Below are positions 1-6,845 of a stretch of 11,772 nt of DNA, piece by piece. The stretch covers positions 1-11,772 of the forward strand of contig WQZJ01000029.1 in assembly GCA_009780795.1 (NCBI GenBank). Reading direction: 5' to 3'. The position numbers were made by a program, and so were the translations under genes. Position 1 is the stretch's first letter. Every line of letters starts with the position of its first letter. The notes beneath the pieces are model-generated. The model had not been told where the DNA came from. It did not search any database and saw only the letters and a program-made list of their open reading frames with translations. The DNA is from Methanomassiliicoccaceae archaeon. GTDB taxonomy: Archaea > Thermoplasmatota > Thermoplasmata > Methanomassiliicoccales > Methanomethylophilaceae.

Positions 1-1
1 C

Positions 2-577
2 CGCCGCGGTGACGTGAACGTAACATCATTCAGGAACGGGTACGCGTCCGTGTCGTATCTCGGTAACGAATACGAGATAGGCATACCCGGAAGGTATCAA
101 TCGGAGAACGCGGCGGTCGCGATCGAATGTATAAGACGTTTGGAATGTGTGTCCGACGACAACATCAGGAACGGACTGAAGAACGTCAGATGGAACGGCA
201 GGATGGACTATTTCCCCGATGATGACGTGATAGTGGACGTCTCGCACACTCCGGGCGGAGCGGAGAAGCTGGCCATCGACATTTTAGAGACTTATGGTAA
301 GGTGAACCTCATACTGGGGATGTTCGGCGACAAGGACGCGGACGGGATATGCCGTCCGTTGTCCGAGATATCGTTGAGAACGATCGTCACCGCACCCGCA
401 TCGGAGAGGGCCATGCCTGCCGAGGGACTCGCGGACGTTATGAGAAAATATTCGGATGACGTATGCGTCACCGCGAACGTGAGGGACGCGATCGATATTA
501 TGATCGGGAACGGTACGTTATTGATCACCGGATCATTGTTCATGGCAGGGGAGGCGATAGCATATCTGAGAAGATGA
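2..577 (+). CDS. folC: FolC-like Mur ligase (folylpolyglutamate/dihydrofolate synthase), C-terminal part
   Basis: The reading frame is open to the left edge (codons from base 2), so only the last 191 residues are present and the ATP-binding P-loop half is missing. What is seen matches the end of the central domain and the whole C-terminal domain of FolC-type Mur ligases: a GRYQSENAAVAIE segment (about residues 30-42; family pattern G-x-x-Q-x-x-NAA), WNGRMDYF (64-71), VIVDVSHTPGGAEKL (76-90, where FolC has the DGAHNP motif), LILGMFGDKD (103-112) and ITGSLFMAGEA (175-185). Family enzymes ligate glutamate to dihydropteroate or folates using ATP in the cytosol. The DVSHTP variant is unusual, so the acceptor may be another pterin or an unrelated acid. 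The stop codon overlaps the start of the endonuclease III gene (ATGA), which suggests co-transcription. Specific substrate unproven. Confidence 0.75.
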   Translation, partial: RRGDVNVTSFRNGYASVSYLGNEYEIGIPGRYQSENAAVAIECIRRLECVSDDNIRNGLKNVRWNGRMDYFPDDDVIVDVSHTPGGAEKLAIDILETYGKVNLILGMFGDKDADGICRPLSEISLRTIVTAPASERAMPAEGLADVMRKYSDDVCVTANVRDAIDIMIGNGTLLITGSLFMAGEAIAYLRR

Positions 578-1209
578 TCAAAATTTTAGACATATTATCA
601 AAAGAGCACGGACCGGGAGCGTATCCCGGAAGGTCGTCCGAAGGCCTCTCACCGGAGTGGGACCCGTCTCCGTTCCACGTCCTGATGGCGACGATACTGT
701 CCCAGAGGACGAAGGACGACAACACGCGCAAGGCATCGGACGCATTGTTCGGAAGATTCGATTCCGCGGAGGCGATAGCATCCGCCGATGTCAACGAGAT
801 ATCGGAATTGATAAGACCGGCAGGCTTCCCGATGCAGAAGGGAACCGCGCTGATAAAGGTCTGCAAAATACTCGCGGAACGATACGGTTCCGAAGTACCG
901 TCCGATACCGAAGAATTGCTGAGCCTTCCTATGGTCGGCAGAAAGACAGCGAACTGCGTAAGGTCGTACGCATTCGGCATACAGGCGATATGCGTGGACA
1001 CGCACGTTCACAGGATATCGAATCTCATGGGATTGGTAAGCACACGCACTCCCGACGAGACGGAATTCGAATTGGTCAAGATAACGCCTGAGAATAGATG
1101 GTCTGACGTGAACCGCTATTTGGTAAGACACGGACAGACGATATGCCTTCCGAACAATCCCAGATGCGGAAGGTGTCCGGTAGCCGATATGTGCGACGGG
1201 CGCAGATGA
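574..1209 (+). CDS. nth: Endonuclease III (base excision repair DNA glycosylase/AP lyase)
   Basis: A complete 211-residue protein, the usual length for Nth. It removes oxidised pyrimidines from DNA and cleaves the abasic site. The helix-hairpin-helix is seen as LPMVGRKTANCV (118-129) with catalytic Lys124; the catalytic Asp is D142 in VDTHVHR. Four cysteines C191, C198, C201 and C207 form the C-x6-C-x2-C-x5-C [4Fe-4S] signature. I chose the ATG at 574 because it overlaps the upstream stop (ATGA) and gives a family-typical N-terminus; the longer frame from 463 would add 37 residues with no family counterpart, embedded in the folC-like gene. Translational coupling to the FolC-like gene is likely. 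The stop is TGA. Confidence 0.95.
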   Translation: MIKILDILSKEHGPGAYPGRSSEGLSPEWDPSPFHVLMATILSQRTKDDNTRKASDALFGRFDSAEAIASADVNEISELIRPAGFPMQKGTALIKVCKILAERYGSEVPSDTEELLSLPMVGRKTANCVRSYAFGIQAICVDTHVHRISNLMGLVSTRTPDETEFELVKITPENRWSDVNRYLVRHGQTICLPNNPRCGRCPVADMCDGRR

Positions 1210-1495
1210 TCCGCGACGTGACAGTGAACATACGGTCCGCATGAGAATTACTTTAATATCCATATGAGATATCTGAATGAACGGAGGATGCTGTACACAC
1301 AGCGCCTCCGGCGGTAGTGATGAATTTGGAAACATTTGAGGAAGAGATGCTTCGTCTCAAAGTACGTTTAGCGCTTGCCGAACAGCAAAGCTCAGGCGAA
1401 AGGACCTACTCTTTGGAAGAAGCGGAATAGATGCTTCGAAATATCGTTCGAGATCGGGAACGGCATTAGACGCAGAACTCATGTCAATAAAGTTT
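1210..1495. other. Intergenic stretch between nth and the fic operator
   Basis: Apart from the TAG-interrupted small ORF (1320-1469), this stretch holds a TATA-like TTTAATATCC near 1251-1260 and two shorter possible ORFs (ATG at 1277, 20 residues; ATG at 1287 right after GGAGG, 9 residues ending in TAG). None has recognisable similarity. No tRNA-like cloverleaf or strong terminator hairpin was seen. Confidence 0.4.
1320..1469 (+). pseudogene. Small antitoxin-like ORF interrupted by an in-frame TAG
   Basis: An ATG at 1320 opens 36 codons to TAG at 1428-1430; the same frame continues immediately for 12 more sense codons to a second TAG at 1467-1469. The protein before the first TAG includes LRLKVRLALAEQQ and GERTYSLEEAE; after it comes MLRNIVRDRERH. 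From memory, the two halves read as one continuous small protein resembling short antitoxin-like proteins that carry a G-R-T-Y-S-x-E-E-(A/V)-x-x-x-L-R tail. Either this is a decayed antitoxin gene, or TAG is read as pyrrolysine, as happens in Methanomassiliicoccales. No RelE/ParE-like toxin gene lies next to it; the next gene is the Fic protein. A TATA-like TTTAATATCC (about 1251-1260) lies upstream. The functional call is tentative. Confidence 0.4.
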
Positions 1496-1603
1496 TCTGC
1501 ATATAAATTTTAAAAAAATATGCAGATAAACTACTATAATCAAAGTTATCTGCATATAAACACCATAATATATATGCAGATACATACAAATTCAGGCAGA
1601 TAA
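1496..1603 (+). promoter_or_regulatory. Operator array and promoter of the fic gene
   Basis: Four copies of one half-site alternate in orientation: TCTGCATATA (1496-1505), ATATGCAGATAA (1518-1529), TTATCTGCATAT (1546-1557) and TATATGCAGATA (1571-1582). A partial fifth, GCAGATAA (1596-1603), abuts the fic ATG. Sites 2 and 3 are a perfect 12-bp inverted repeat, as are 1547-1558 and 1571-1582. Same-orientation copies lie 53-54 nt apart, about five helical turns. TATA-like boxes (TATAAT 1535-1540; ATAATATATATG 1565-1576) sit between or over the sites, so a bound protein should block TBP or polymerase. The likely binder is the Fic protein itself through its C-terminal winged helix; that is inference. 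Confidence 0.75.
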
Positions 1604-1604
1604 C

Positions 1605-2648
1605 ATGCGACGTTTCGATTATTCCTTCATCAAAGGTCTCAGGATCAGCACAGGCGTACTGAGCCTTACCAATAAGATAGAGATACTGAGGTCCAAAGAG
1701 GATGAACGAAAGAAGAACAATGCGGATATTTTCTCAGCACTCGCATCCGTGGCCAGAGTGATGTCGGTCAAAGGTTCCAACGAGATAGAGGGGATAGTGA
1801 CCACCGATAAACGTATGGCAGAGATCGTGAACGGTAACAGCGCACCCGTGAGTCATGATGAGAAGGAGATATCCGGATATCGTGATGCTCTTGACATGAT
1901 ACGCGATCATCACGCATCCATCGCCATGAGGGAGGATCTGATCCTTGATCTGCACAGGATAATGATGTCCTATACGGAAGAGGGAGGCGGCAAGTACAAG
2001 GGAACGGACAACCTCATAATAAGTACGGACCGGAATGGGATGAGGCGCATAGTGTTCGAACCAGTATCCTTCGAGGACACTCCGGCGGCGATGGAACAAC
2101 TCATACTTGCATATACGGACGCTGCACAGGACAGTGGCATCAATAGGATGATACTCATACCGTGTTTCATATTGGACCTTCTCTGCGTCCATCCGTTCAC
2201 GGACGGTAACGGCAGGATATCCCGACTCCTTTCGCTTCTTCTGATGTTCAACAACGGCATGGACGTCGGAAAGTACATATCGTTCGAGGAAGAGATAAAC
2301 AGGTCCAAAGGAAGATATTACGAGGCTCTGCGCAGATCATCCGAGAACTGGCATACGAACGGTAACGATTACGTTCCGTTCATAGAGAACTTCTTTTTCG
2401 TCCTTTCCTCATGCTACAAGGAACTGGACGAACGGTTCATGGTCATCGGCAACAAAAAAATAAACAAGGCCAACCGCATCGAGGCGACGATCCTGAACAG
2501 CATAGTTCCGATATCGAAGAAAGAGATAATGGAACTTCTTCCCGATGTCAGCGTGACAACGATAGAGGCGAAAATATCCGAATTACTGAAAGACGAAAAG
2601 ATAAGGAAGGTCGGCACCTACAGGGACGCACGGTATGTTCGGCGATGA
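1605..2648 (+). CDS. Fic family protein, class II, with C-terminal winged helix
   Basis: 347 residues. Fic-fold enzymes usually transfer AMP from ATP to a Ser/Thr/Tyr hydroxyl of a target protein. The catalytic motif HPFTDGNGR is at 196-204 (catalytic His196, Mg-binding Asp200, Arg204). The inhibitory motif (S/T)xxxE(G/N) appears as SNEIEG at 58-63, N-terminal to the core, which defines class II Fic proteins: Glu62 would block productive ATP binding until relieved. A flap-like segment around 131-153 precedes the core. Residues about 287-347 look like a winged helix (SKKEIMELLPDVSVTTIEAK, then a wing ending RYVRR), a DNA-binding or docking module common at the end of such proteins. The ATG at 1605 directly follows the half-site array, suggesting self-repression. 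The inhibitor is built in, so no separate antitoxin is needed. The target is unknown. Confidence 0.92.
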   Translation: MRRFDYSFIKGLRISTGVLSLTNKIEILRSKEDERKKNNADIFSALASVARVMSVKGSNEIEGIVTTDKRMAEIVNGNSAPVSHDEKEISGYRDALDMIRDHHASIAMREDLILDLHRIMMSYTEEGGGKYKGTDNLIISTDRNGMRRIVFEPVSFEDTPAAMEQLILAYTDAAQDSGINRMILIPCFILDLLCVHPFTDGNGRISRLLSLLLMFNNGMDVGKYISFEEEINRSKGRYYEALRRSSENWHTNGNDYVPFIENFFFVLSSCYKELDERFMVIGNKKINKANRIEATILNSIVPISKKEIMELLPDVSVTTIEAKISELLKDEKIRKVGTYRDARYVRR

Positions 2649-2684
2649 TGCAAATGAATTAATGTATGATGCCAATGACGATAT

Positions 2685-3074
2685 GTGCACGAGGTCTCCG
2701 TCATGGGCGATATGATAAAGGCGGCTCTGGATGAGTTATCAGAGCATGACGTCGATTCCGTTGAGGAACTCACGTTGGTCATAGGCGACCTCACGAACCT
2801 GGGTACCGATCAGTTATCGTTCGCGTTCGAGATAATGTCCAGGGACACGATACTGGCGGATGCGAAACTCGTGATAGAACGTGAGACGATCCGTCTGAGA
2901 TGTAGGGAATGCGATTTCGACGGACCCGCCGAGATACTGAGGAGCGAGGGATACGATCATTCCGTTCCTGTGCTCGCGTGTCCGGTGTGCGGCGGTCCGG
3001 TGAACGTGACGGAGGGAATGGCCTGCATGATACGGTCGCTGAAGATCAAGGAGGCGACGGATGTTCAGATTTAG
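2685..3074 (+). CDS. hypA: Hydrogenase nickel chaperone HypA
   Basis: 129 residues, within the family's usual range. HypA delivers nickel, with HypB, to the large subunit of [NiFe]-hydrogenases. The GTG start at 2685 is chosen because it yields the invariant N-terminus Met-His-Glu, whose His2 and backbone bind Ni; ATG at 2683 is out of frame. The structural zinc site is seen as C73-x2-C76 and C99-x2-C102. The gene ends in TAG (3072-3074) and overlaps the hypD start by 14 nt, so translation is probably coupled. If TAG were decoded as pyrrolysine, ten more residues would follow before TGA at 3105-3107; nothing in the HypA family requires such a tail. The gene follows fic by 36 nt, with no clear separate promoter. 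Confidence 0.95.
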   Translation: MHEVSVMGDMIKAALDELSEHDVDSVEELTLVIGDLTNLGTDQLSFAFEIMSRDTILADAKLVIERETIRLRCRECDFDGPAEILRSEGYDHSVPVLACPVCGGPVNVTEGMACMIRSLKIKEATDVQI

Positions 3075-4137
3075 GGACGGCGGGACGGCGGAACGTATAC
3101 TCAGTGAGATCAAGAGGCTGAACGTTGATTGTAAACTTATGCACGTCTGCGGAACGCATCAGGACACGATGGTCCGTTTCGGTCTCGAGGAACTGTTGAA
3201 GGACGTCGGCGTGGAGATACGTCAGGGCCCGGGATGTCCCGTATGCGTTACAACAAGCAGCGAGATAGCGGCCGGGATAACATTAGCCAGATCCGGGAAG
3301 ACGGTATGCGTGTTCGGCGATATGATGAAGGTTCCGACAACCATAGGGTCGCTGAGCGACGCGAAGGCGGACGGAGCGGACGTTCGTATCGTATATTCGA
3401 TAGAGGATGCGGTATCAGCGGCATCCTCATCCGAGAAGGATGTGGTGTTCATGGCCGTCGGTTTCGAGACCACGTCACCGACAACGGCGGTACCGCTCAG
3501 TAAGGGCGTTCCAAAGAACTTTTCCGTGTACAGCTGCCATCGCATAGTGCCGCCTGCGCTGGAAGCGATATTCGAGATGGGCGAGATAAAGGTGGACGGT
3601 TTCATTCAGCCGGGTCACGTTTCCGTGATAACCGGTCTTGGGATATTCGAGCCGTTCTCCGCAAGGTACGGGATGCCGCAAGTAGTTGCCGGATTCGAAC
3701 CGCTCGATCTGCTGATGGCGTCATACATGCTCGCAAAGCAGATAAAGGAGGGACGCGCCGAGGTGGAGAACGAATATTCACGTTTGGTGAGAAGGGACGG
3801 CAACCCGAAGGCGCGTGAATTGCTTGCGAAGACGTTCGTAACGGCGGACAGGGCGTGGAGAGGATTCCCGGTCATACGCGAAAGCGCACTCGACCTCAGA
3901 AGGGAATACGAGATGCATGATGCCTCGAAGGTGCATGAAGATATACTCGTGAACGTCCCGGAGGTGGAGGACGAGCCCGAGGGATGCAGATGCGGCGAGG
4001 TACTGAGAGGTTTGATACGTTCGGAGGAATGTCCGATGTTCGGGACCGCCTGCGATCCGAACAGGCCCATGGGCCCGTGCATGGTGTCGCATGAGGGCAA
4101 CTGCAACATAGCGTTCCGCTTCTCCGGCGGAAGGTGA
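3061..4137 (+). CDS. hypD: Hydrogenase maturation protein HypD
   Basis: 358 residues, complete. HypD is an iron-sulfur protein that, with HypC, assembles the Fe(CN)2CO group of [NiFe]-hydrogenases. Visible motifs: MHVCGTHQDT (27-36, catalytic Cys30), QGPGCPVC (55-62, Cys59 and Cys62), the VGFETTSPTT region (133-142), IQPGHVS (182-188), and a C-terminal cysteine set (C309, C311, C324, C331, C340, C348), which includes the [4Fe-4S] ligands and the conserved CRCGEVLRG stretch. The start overlaps hypA by 14 nt, supporting an operon. hypC, hypE, hypF and hypB are not in this window and must lie elsewhere if the pathway is complete. Confidence 0.97.
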   Translation: MFRFRDGGTAERILSEIKRLNVDCKLMHVCGTHQDTMVRFGLEELLKDVGVEIRQGPGCPVCVTTSSEIAAGITLARSGKTVCVFGDMMKVPTTIGSLSDAKADGADVRIVYSIEDAVSAASSSEKDVVFMAVGFETTSPTTAVPLSKGVPKNFSVYSCHRIVPPALEAIFEMGEIKVDGFIQPGHVSVITGLGIFEPFSARYGMPQVVAGFEPLDLLMASYMLAKQIKEGRAEVENEYSRLVRRDGNPKARELLAKTFVTADRAWRGFPVIRESALDLRREYEMHDASKVHEDILVNVPEVEDEPEGCRCGEVLRGLIRSEECPMFGTACDPNRPMGPCMVSHEGNCNIAFRFSGGR

Positions 4138-4139
4138 TC
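4130..4139 (+). promoter_or_regulatory. Strong Shine-Dalgarno spanning the hypD stop
   Basis: The sequence GGAAGGTGATC is complementary to the archaeal 16S 3' end and lies 3-4 nt before the GTG at 4142. It decides that start and links its translation to that of hypD. Confidence 0.7.
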
Positions 4140-4141
4140 CC

Positions 4142-4660
4142 GTGAGGGTACTGGTGATAACGAATGATTCGTCCGTGTTCCTCAGCGACGGTGTGTGCGC
4201 AGCCAAGGACATGTTCGGAGGACGCGTCACCGAGGTCAGGAATTTTTGTACTCGTTTATCGGAGATATGCGAAGTATCGTTCGCCGTGATATCAGGGAGA
4301 TTCGGATTCGTTCCCGGTGAGTATACGGTGATGCCCTATCCCGAGGTAACGGACACACCGGAGGCATATCATGAACTTCAGGTTCGCAAGGACTACGCAT
4401 CGAAGATAAACTTCGTATCGAGGGTGTTCGATCGTGTTGTCGTTTTCGTACCGAAGGCGATGATGGCGGTGCTGCTTGACAATGACGCATTTCCCGGAAA
4501 TGTGACAGCGGTCACAGCCAAAGAGTACAAGGAACATTTTGAGATGAACGGATGGTCATGGTACGAGAGGTCGGGTGCCCGCATAGGTAAGGCGAACGCC
4601 GCCGCAATTCACGAGGAGATCGAAAAAGCGTCCGAGATCACTTCCGGCGCATCTTCCTGA
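4142..4660 (+). CDS. Conserved-looking protein of unknown function downstream of hypD
   Basis: 172 residues from a GTG at 4142. The start is supported by AAGGTGATC (about 4131-4139), a strong complement to the 16S 3' end that spans the hypD stop, so the gene is translationally coupled to hypD. I do not recognise it with confidence. No membrane segment or metal motif is evident. It begins with a beta-strand-like MRVLVIT; the stretch VISGRFGFVPGEYTVMPYPE (49-68) is loosely like the 'ILSAKYGLL...PY' motif of DUF6884-type proteins, followed by RVVVFVP (about 98-104). Position suggests an accessory role with hypAD, but operon membership alone is weak evidence. Its last 23 bp overlap the 3' end of the convergent alkD-like gene. 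Confidence 0.7.
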   Translation: MRVLVITNDSSVFLSDGVCAAKDMFGGRVTEVRNFCTRLSEICEVSFAVISGRFGFVPGEYTVMPYPEVTDTPEAYHELQVRKDYASKINFVSRVFDRVVVFVPKAMMAVLLDNDAFPGNVTAVTAKEYKEHFEMNGWSWYERSGARIGKANAAAIHEEIEKASEITSGASS

Positions 4661-5333
4661 TCTCATCCTTAACGTCGCCGGACACTCTGAGCGAGTCCGT
4701 GATCTTACTGAGCGTCTTGTTGAAAGTGAACTTATCCAGTGTGCTGTTCTTCAGGTATGCGGTCGTTCTCTCGGGGAACTTCACGAAGCAGACGGACAGG
4801 CACCAGGCGACCGCCATTCTGACGTAATATGCATCGTTCCTCACGGCATCCATGTACGCAATGATATCATCCGCATGAACATCATCCATGAAGTGGAACA
4901 GCATCATGGCGATCGCGAACCTCGCCTCAAATTCGCGGTCAGAGTCAAGGAACGGCAGGATCATATCCCAAATACGAGCGGAGTTACGTCTGTTCACCCT
5001 CAGTTCGGATGCGAAGGAATCGCAGACGCCCCAGTTATCCATCATCGGAACGAAGTCCGTTATCATTGCGCAACGATCCTCCTCAGGTATCTTGGCGCGT
5101 GCTATGATGAAACCTCTGAGCAGAAGGTCCTCATGGTACTCATCGTTCGTACTATCGAGATACGTTCTCCAGTCGCCTCCGCATATATCCTTCGCGAACT
5201 TTCGGATCACGGGCATCCTTATACCCGCTATGCGGTGCGACTCGGAAGGAACGACGACCTTCTCGCTGAACGTCCTGTACTTGATGTCAGCGTTCGCCAG
5301 GAACCTCTCCCTTATTTTTTCTGGGCTTTCCAT
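4638..5333 (-). CDS. AlkD-like DNA alkylation repair glycosylase
   Basis: 231 residues, typical for the AlkD (PF08713) HEAT-like repeat family, which excises bulky or cationic alkylated bases such as 3- and 7-methylpurines. The active-site signature is visible as MMDNWGVCDSF (97-107): Trp101 and Asp105 correspond to AlkD Trp109/Asp113, and Arg138 in FEARFAI probably to Arg148. The YYVRMAVAWCLS (169-180) and KFTFNKTLSKI (201-211) helices are also family-typical. The ATG at 5333 lies inside the end of the upstream methyltransferase gene (22-nt overlap), so the two repair genes look co-translated. The 3' end overlaps the convergent 4142-4660 gene by 23 bp. Confidence 0.9.
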   Translation of the reverse strand: MESPEKIRERFLANADIKYRTFSEKVVVPSESHRIAGIRMPVIRKFAKDICGGDWRTYLDSTNDEYHEDLLLRGFIIARAKIPEEDRCAMITDFVPMMDNWGVCDSFASELRVNRRNSARIWDMILPFLDSDREFEARFAIAMMLFHFMDDVHADDIIAYMDAVRNDAYYVRMAVAWCLSVCFVKFPERTTAYLKNSTLDKFTFNKTLSKITDSLRVSGDVKDEIRKMRRK

Positions 5334-5779
5334 CCTTCCTTCTCCAGCAAGAATTTTTTGAATTCGATGCCACCTGCGTATCCTCTAAGACTGCCGTCGG
5401 TGCCGATGACCCTGTGGCACGGGATTATTATCGATATCGGATTCTTTCCGATGGCGGTGGCCACCGCCCTCACCGCCTCCGGCTCGCCGATGTCCTCCGC
5501 TATCTCCTTGTATGTTCTCGTTTTACCGAAAGGTATCTTCAGAAGGGCCTTGCAGACCTTCTTCTGCAGTTCACTTCCTTCGACCTTGAATTTTATCGTG
5601 AACTTGGTCCTTTTGCCGTTAAGGTATTCCTTTATCTGGTCCATCGTGTCCAGGTAGAGTCCGGTAACTTCCGTCGTCATCTTCTTCTCGAAACCCAAAT
5701 ACGTGACCGCCCCGCTCAACTCGCAATAATACAGGACACCTGCAGATGTCTTTATCTGCGCGTACGACTCCGTCTTCAT
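5312..5779 (-). CDS. ogt: Methylated-DNA--[protein]-cysteine S-methyltransferase (Ogt/MGMT)
   Basis: 155 residues from the ATG at 5779, typical for Ogt. It repairs O6-alkylguanine by transferring the alkyl group to its own cysteine, once per molecule. The acceptor is Cys121 in IIPCHRVIG; GKTRTYKEIAE (85-95), the recognition helix around AVRAVATAIGKNP (103-115, Arg104 as the base-flipping arginine) and GSLRGYAGG confirm the family. The first 60 or so residues match the N-terminal ribonuclease-H-like domain. The frame is open upstream to 6154, but that would overlap pdxS antisense; 5779 fits the family start and has a TATA-like GAATATACG about 27 nt ahead, suggesting a leaderless message. ATGs at 5824 and 5866 are less likely alternatives. 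It overlaps the AlkD-like gene downstream. Confidence 0.93.
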   Translation of the reverse strand: MKTESYAQIKTSAGVLYYCELSGAVTYLGFEKKMTTEVTGLYLDTMDQIKEYLNGKRTKFTIKFKVEGSELQKKVCKALLKIPFGKTRTYKEIAEDIGEPEAVRAVATAIGKNPISIIIPCHRVIGTDGSLRGYAGGIEFKKFLLEKEGWKAQKK

Positions 5780-5933
5780 GAGGGTATGAATAACATATGA
5801 GCGTATATTCTTGTCCCCGCTCATTTTTGTTTTAAGACTCTTCATCGTTAACGTAAAGGTGTCCATGAGGGTTTTTGGCTGTTCCGCGTCACTGATTATA
5901 TAGTATGCGGTCTTTGCTCCTTTTCGAATAACT
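5780..5933. promoter_or_regulatory. Divergent promoter region between ogt and pdxS
   Basis: TTATATAG (about 5897-5904) is a good TATA box for pdxS: transcription about 25 nt on would start just before the ATG at 5934. The near-symmetric box could also work leftward. A separate TATA-like GAATATACG on the minus strand (about 5805-5813) fits ogt. No clear operator repeat was seen. Confidence 0.5.
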
Positions 5934-6809
5934 ATGGCCGTATCAAAATATACCCGGTACTCGGAGCTCATGGACAAACTCAAAGGCGGAGTGATAATGG
6001 ACGTCACCACACCGGAGCAGGCAAAGATCGCTGAAGCTGCCGGCGCACGTGCCGTCATGGCGCTGGAAAGGATCCCGGCGGATATCAGGGCCGCCGGCGG
6101 AGTGTCGAGGATGAGCGACCCAGGAATGATCAGGGAGATCATGTCCGCAGTCAAGATACCAGTGATGGCGAAGGTGAGGATAGGTCACTTCGTCGAGGCA
6201 CAGATACTTCAGGCGATAGGGGTGGACTGTATCGACGAGAGTGAGGTGCTTTCACCCGCGGACGATACGTATCACGTTGACAAGAAAGAGATAAGCACGG
6301 CATTCGTGTGCGGGGCCAGGGACCTCGGCGAAGCACTTCGTCGCATAAACGAGGGTGCGGCCATGATGAGGACCAAGGGCGAGGCCGGTACGGGCGATGT
6401 GGTGCAGGCGGTCCGTCACATGAGGAAGATCAACGCCGACATGAGAAGGATAAAGGGAATGAGGAAAGACGAATTATCAGTGGAAGCGAAGACACTCGGC
6501 GTTCCGTATAACATCCTCATGTACGTGCACAAGCACGGCAAGCTCCCTGTCCCTAACTTTGCTGCCGGAGGGGTTGCCACACCGGCGGATGCGGCGCTGA
6601 TGATGCAGCTGGGCGCGGACGGGGTGTTCGTCGGGTCCGGCATATTCAAATCGGGCGATCCCGCAAAGAGGGCGGCTGCGATAGTCAAGGCAGTCGCAAG
6701 CTACGACGACCCGAAGGTCCTGGCGGAAGTTTCCGAAGGACTCGGCGAGGCGATGGTCGGGATAAACGAGCAAGAGATCAAAGTGCTCATGGCCGAGCGT
6801 GGTGTCTGA
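5934..6809 (+). CDS. pdxS: Pyridoxal 5'-phosphate synthase lyase subunit PdxS
   Basis: 291 residues, the usual size. PdxS makes pyridoxal 5'-phosphate from ribose 5-phosphate, glyceraldehyde 3-phosphate and ammonia, the last supplied by the glutaminase PdxT, in a dodecameric cytosolic complex. Key residues are in place: Asp23 in GGVIMDV, Lys80 in VMAKVRIGH and Lys148 in MMRTKGEAGTG, matching the two Schiff-base lysines; ALERIPADIRAAGGVSRMSDP (43-63) and the phosphate-binding GGVATPADAALMMQLGADG and VGSGIF segments are present. A TATA box at about 5897-5904 predicts a nearly leaderless transcript from the ATG at 5934. pdxT is not adjacent on either side, so it should be elsewhere in the genome. 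The stop is TGA. Confidence 0.97.
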   Translation: MAVSKYTRYSELMDKLKGGVIMDVTTPEQAKIAEAAGARAVMALERIPADIRAAGGVSRMSDPGMIREIMSAVKIPVMAKVRIGHFVEAQILQAIGVDCIDESEVLSPADDTYHVDKKEISTAFVCGARDLGEALRRINEGAAMMRTKGEAGTGDVVQAVRHMRKINADMRRIKGMRKDELSVEAKTLGVPYNILMYVHKHGKLPVPNFAAGGVATPADAALMMQLGADGVFVGSGIFKSGDPAKRAAAIVKAVASYDDPKVLAEVSEGLGEAMVGINEQEIKVLMAERGV

Positions 6810-6845
6810 GCACAAACTTTAATCCTTCATCGCCGTTCACGCACC

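Noticed and set aside
463..573. Longer start for the endonuclease III gene
   Set aside because: The extra 37 residues are arginine/aspartate-rich read-through of the folC-like gene in another frame; the ATGA overlap start at 574 gives the normal family length.
649..1335. Long minus-strand ORF opposite nth
   Set aside because: It lies antisense to a certain gene with catalytic residues, and its translation looks like a shadow (no domain pattern).
1320..1604. A Phd/VbhA-type antitoxin partner for the Fic protein
   Set aside because: The small ORF has TFEEEM, which lacks the final Gly/Asn of the inhibitory motif, and the Fic protein already carries an internal inhibitory helix.
5780..6154. N-terminal extension of the methyltransferase frame
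   Set aside because: It would run antisense through the start of pdxS; the family N-terminus fits the ATG at 5779.
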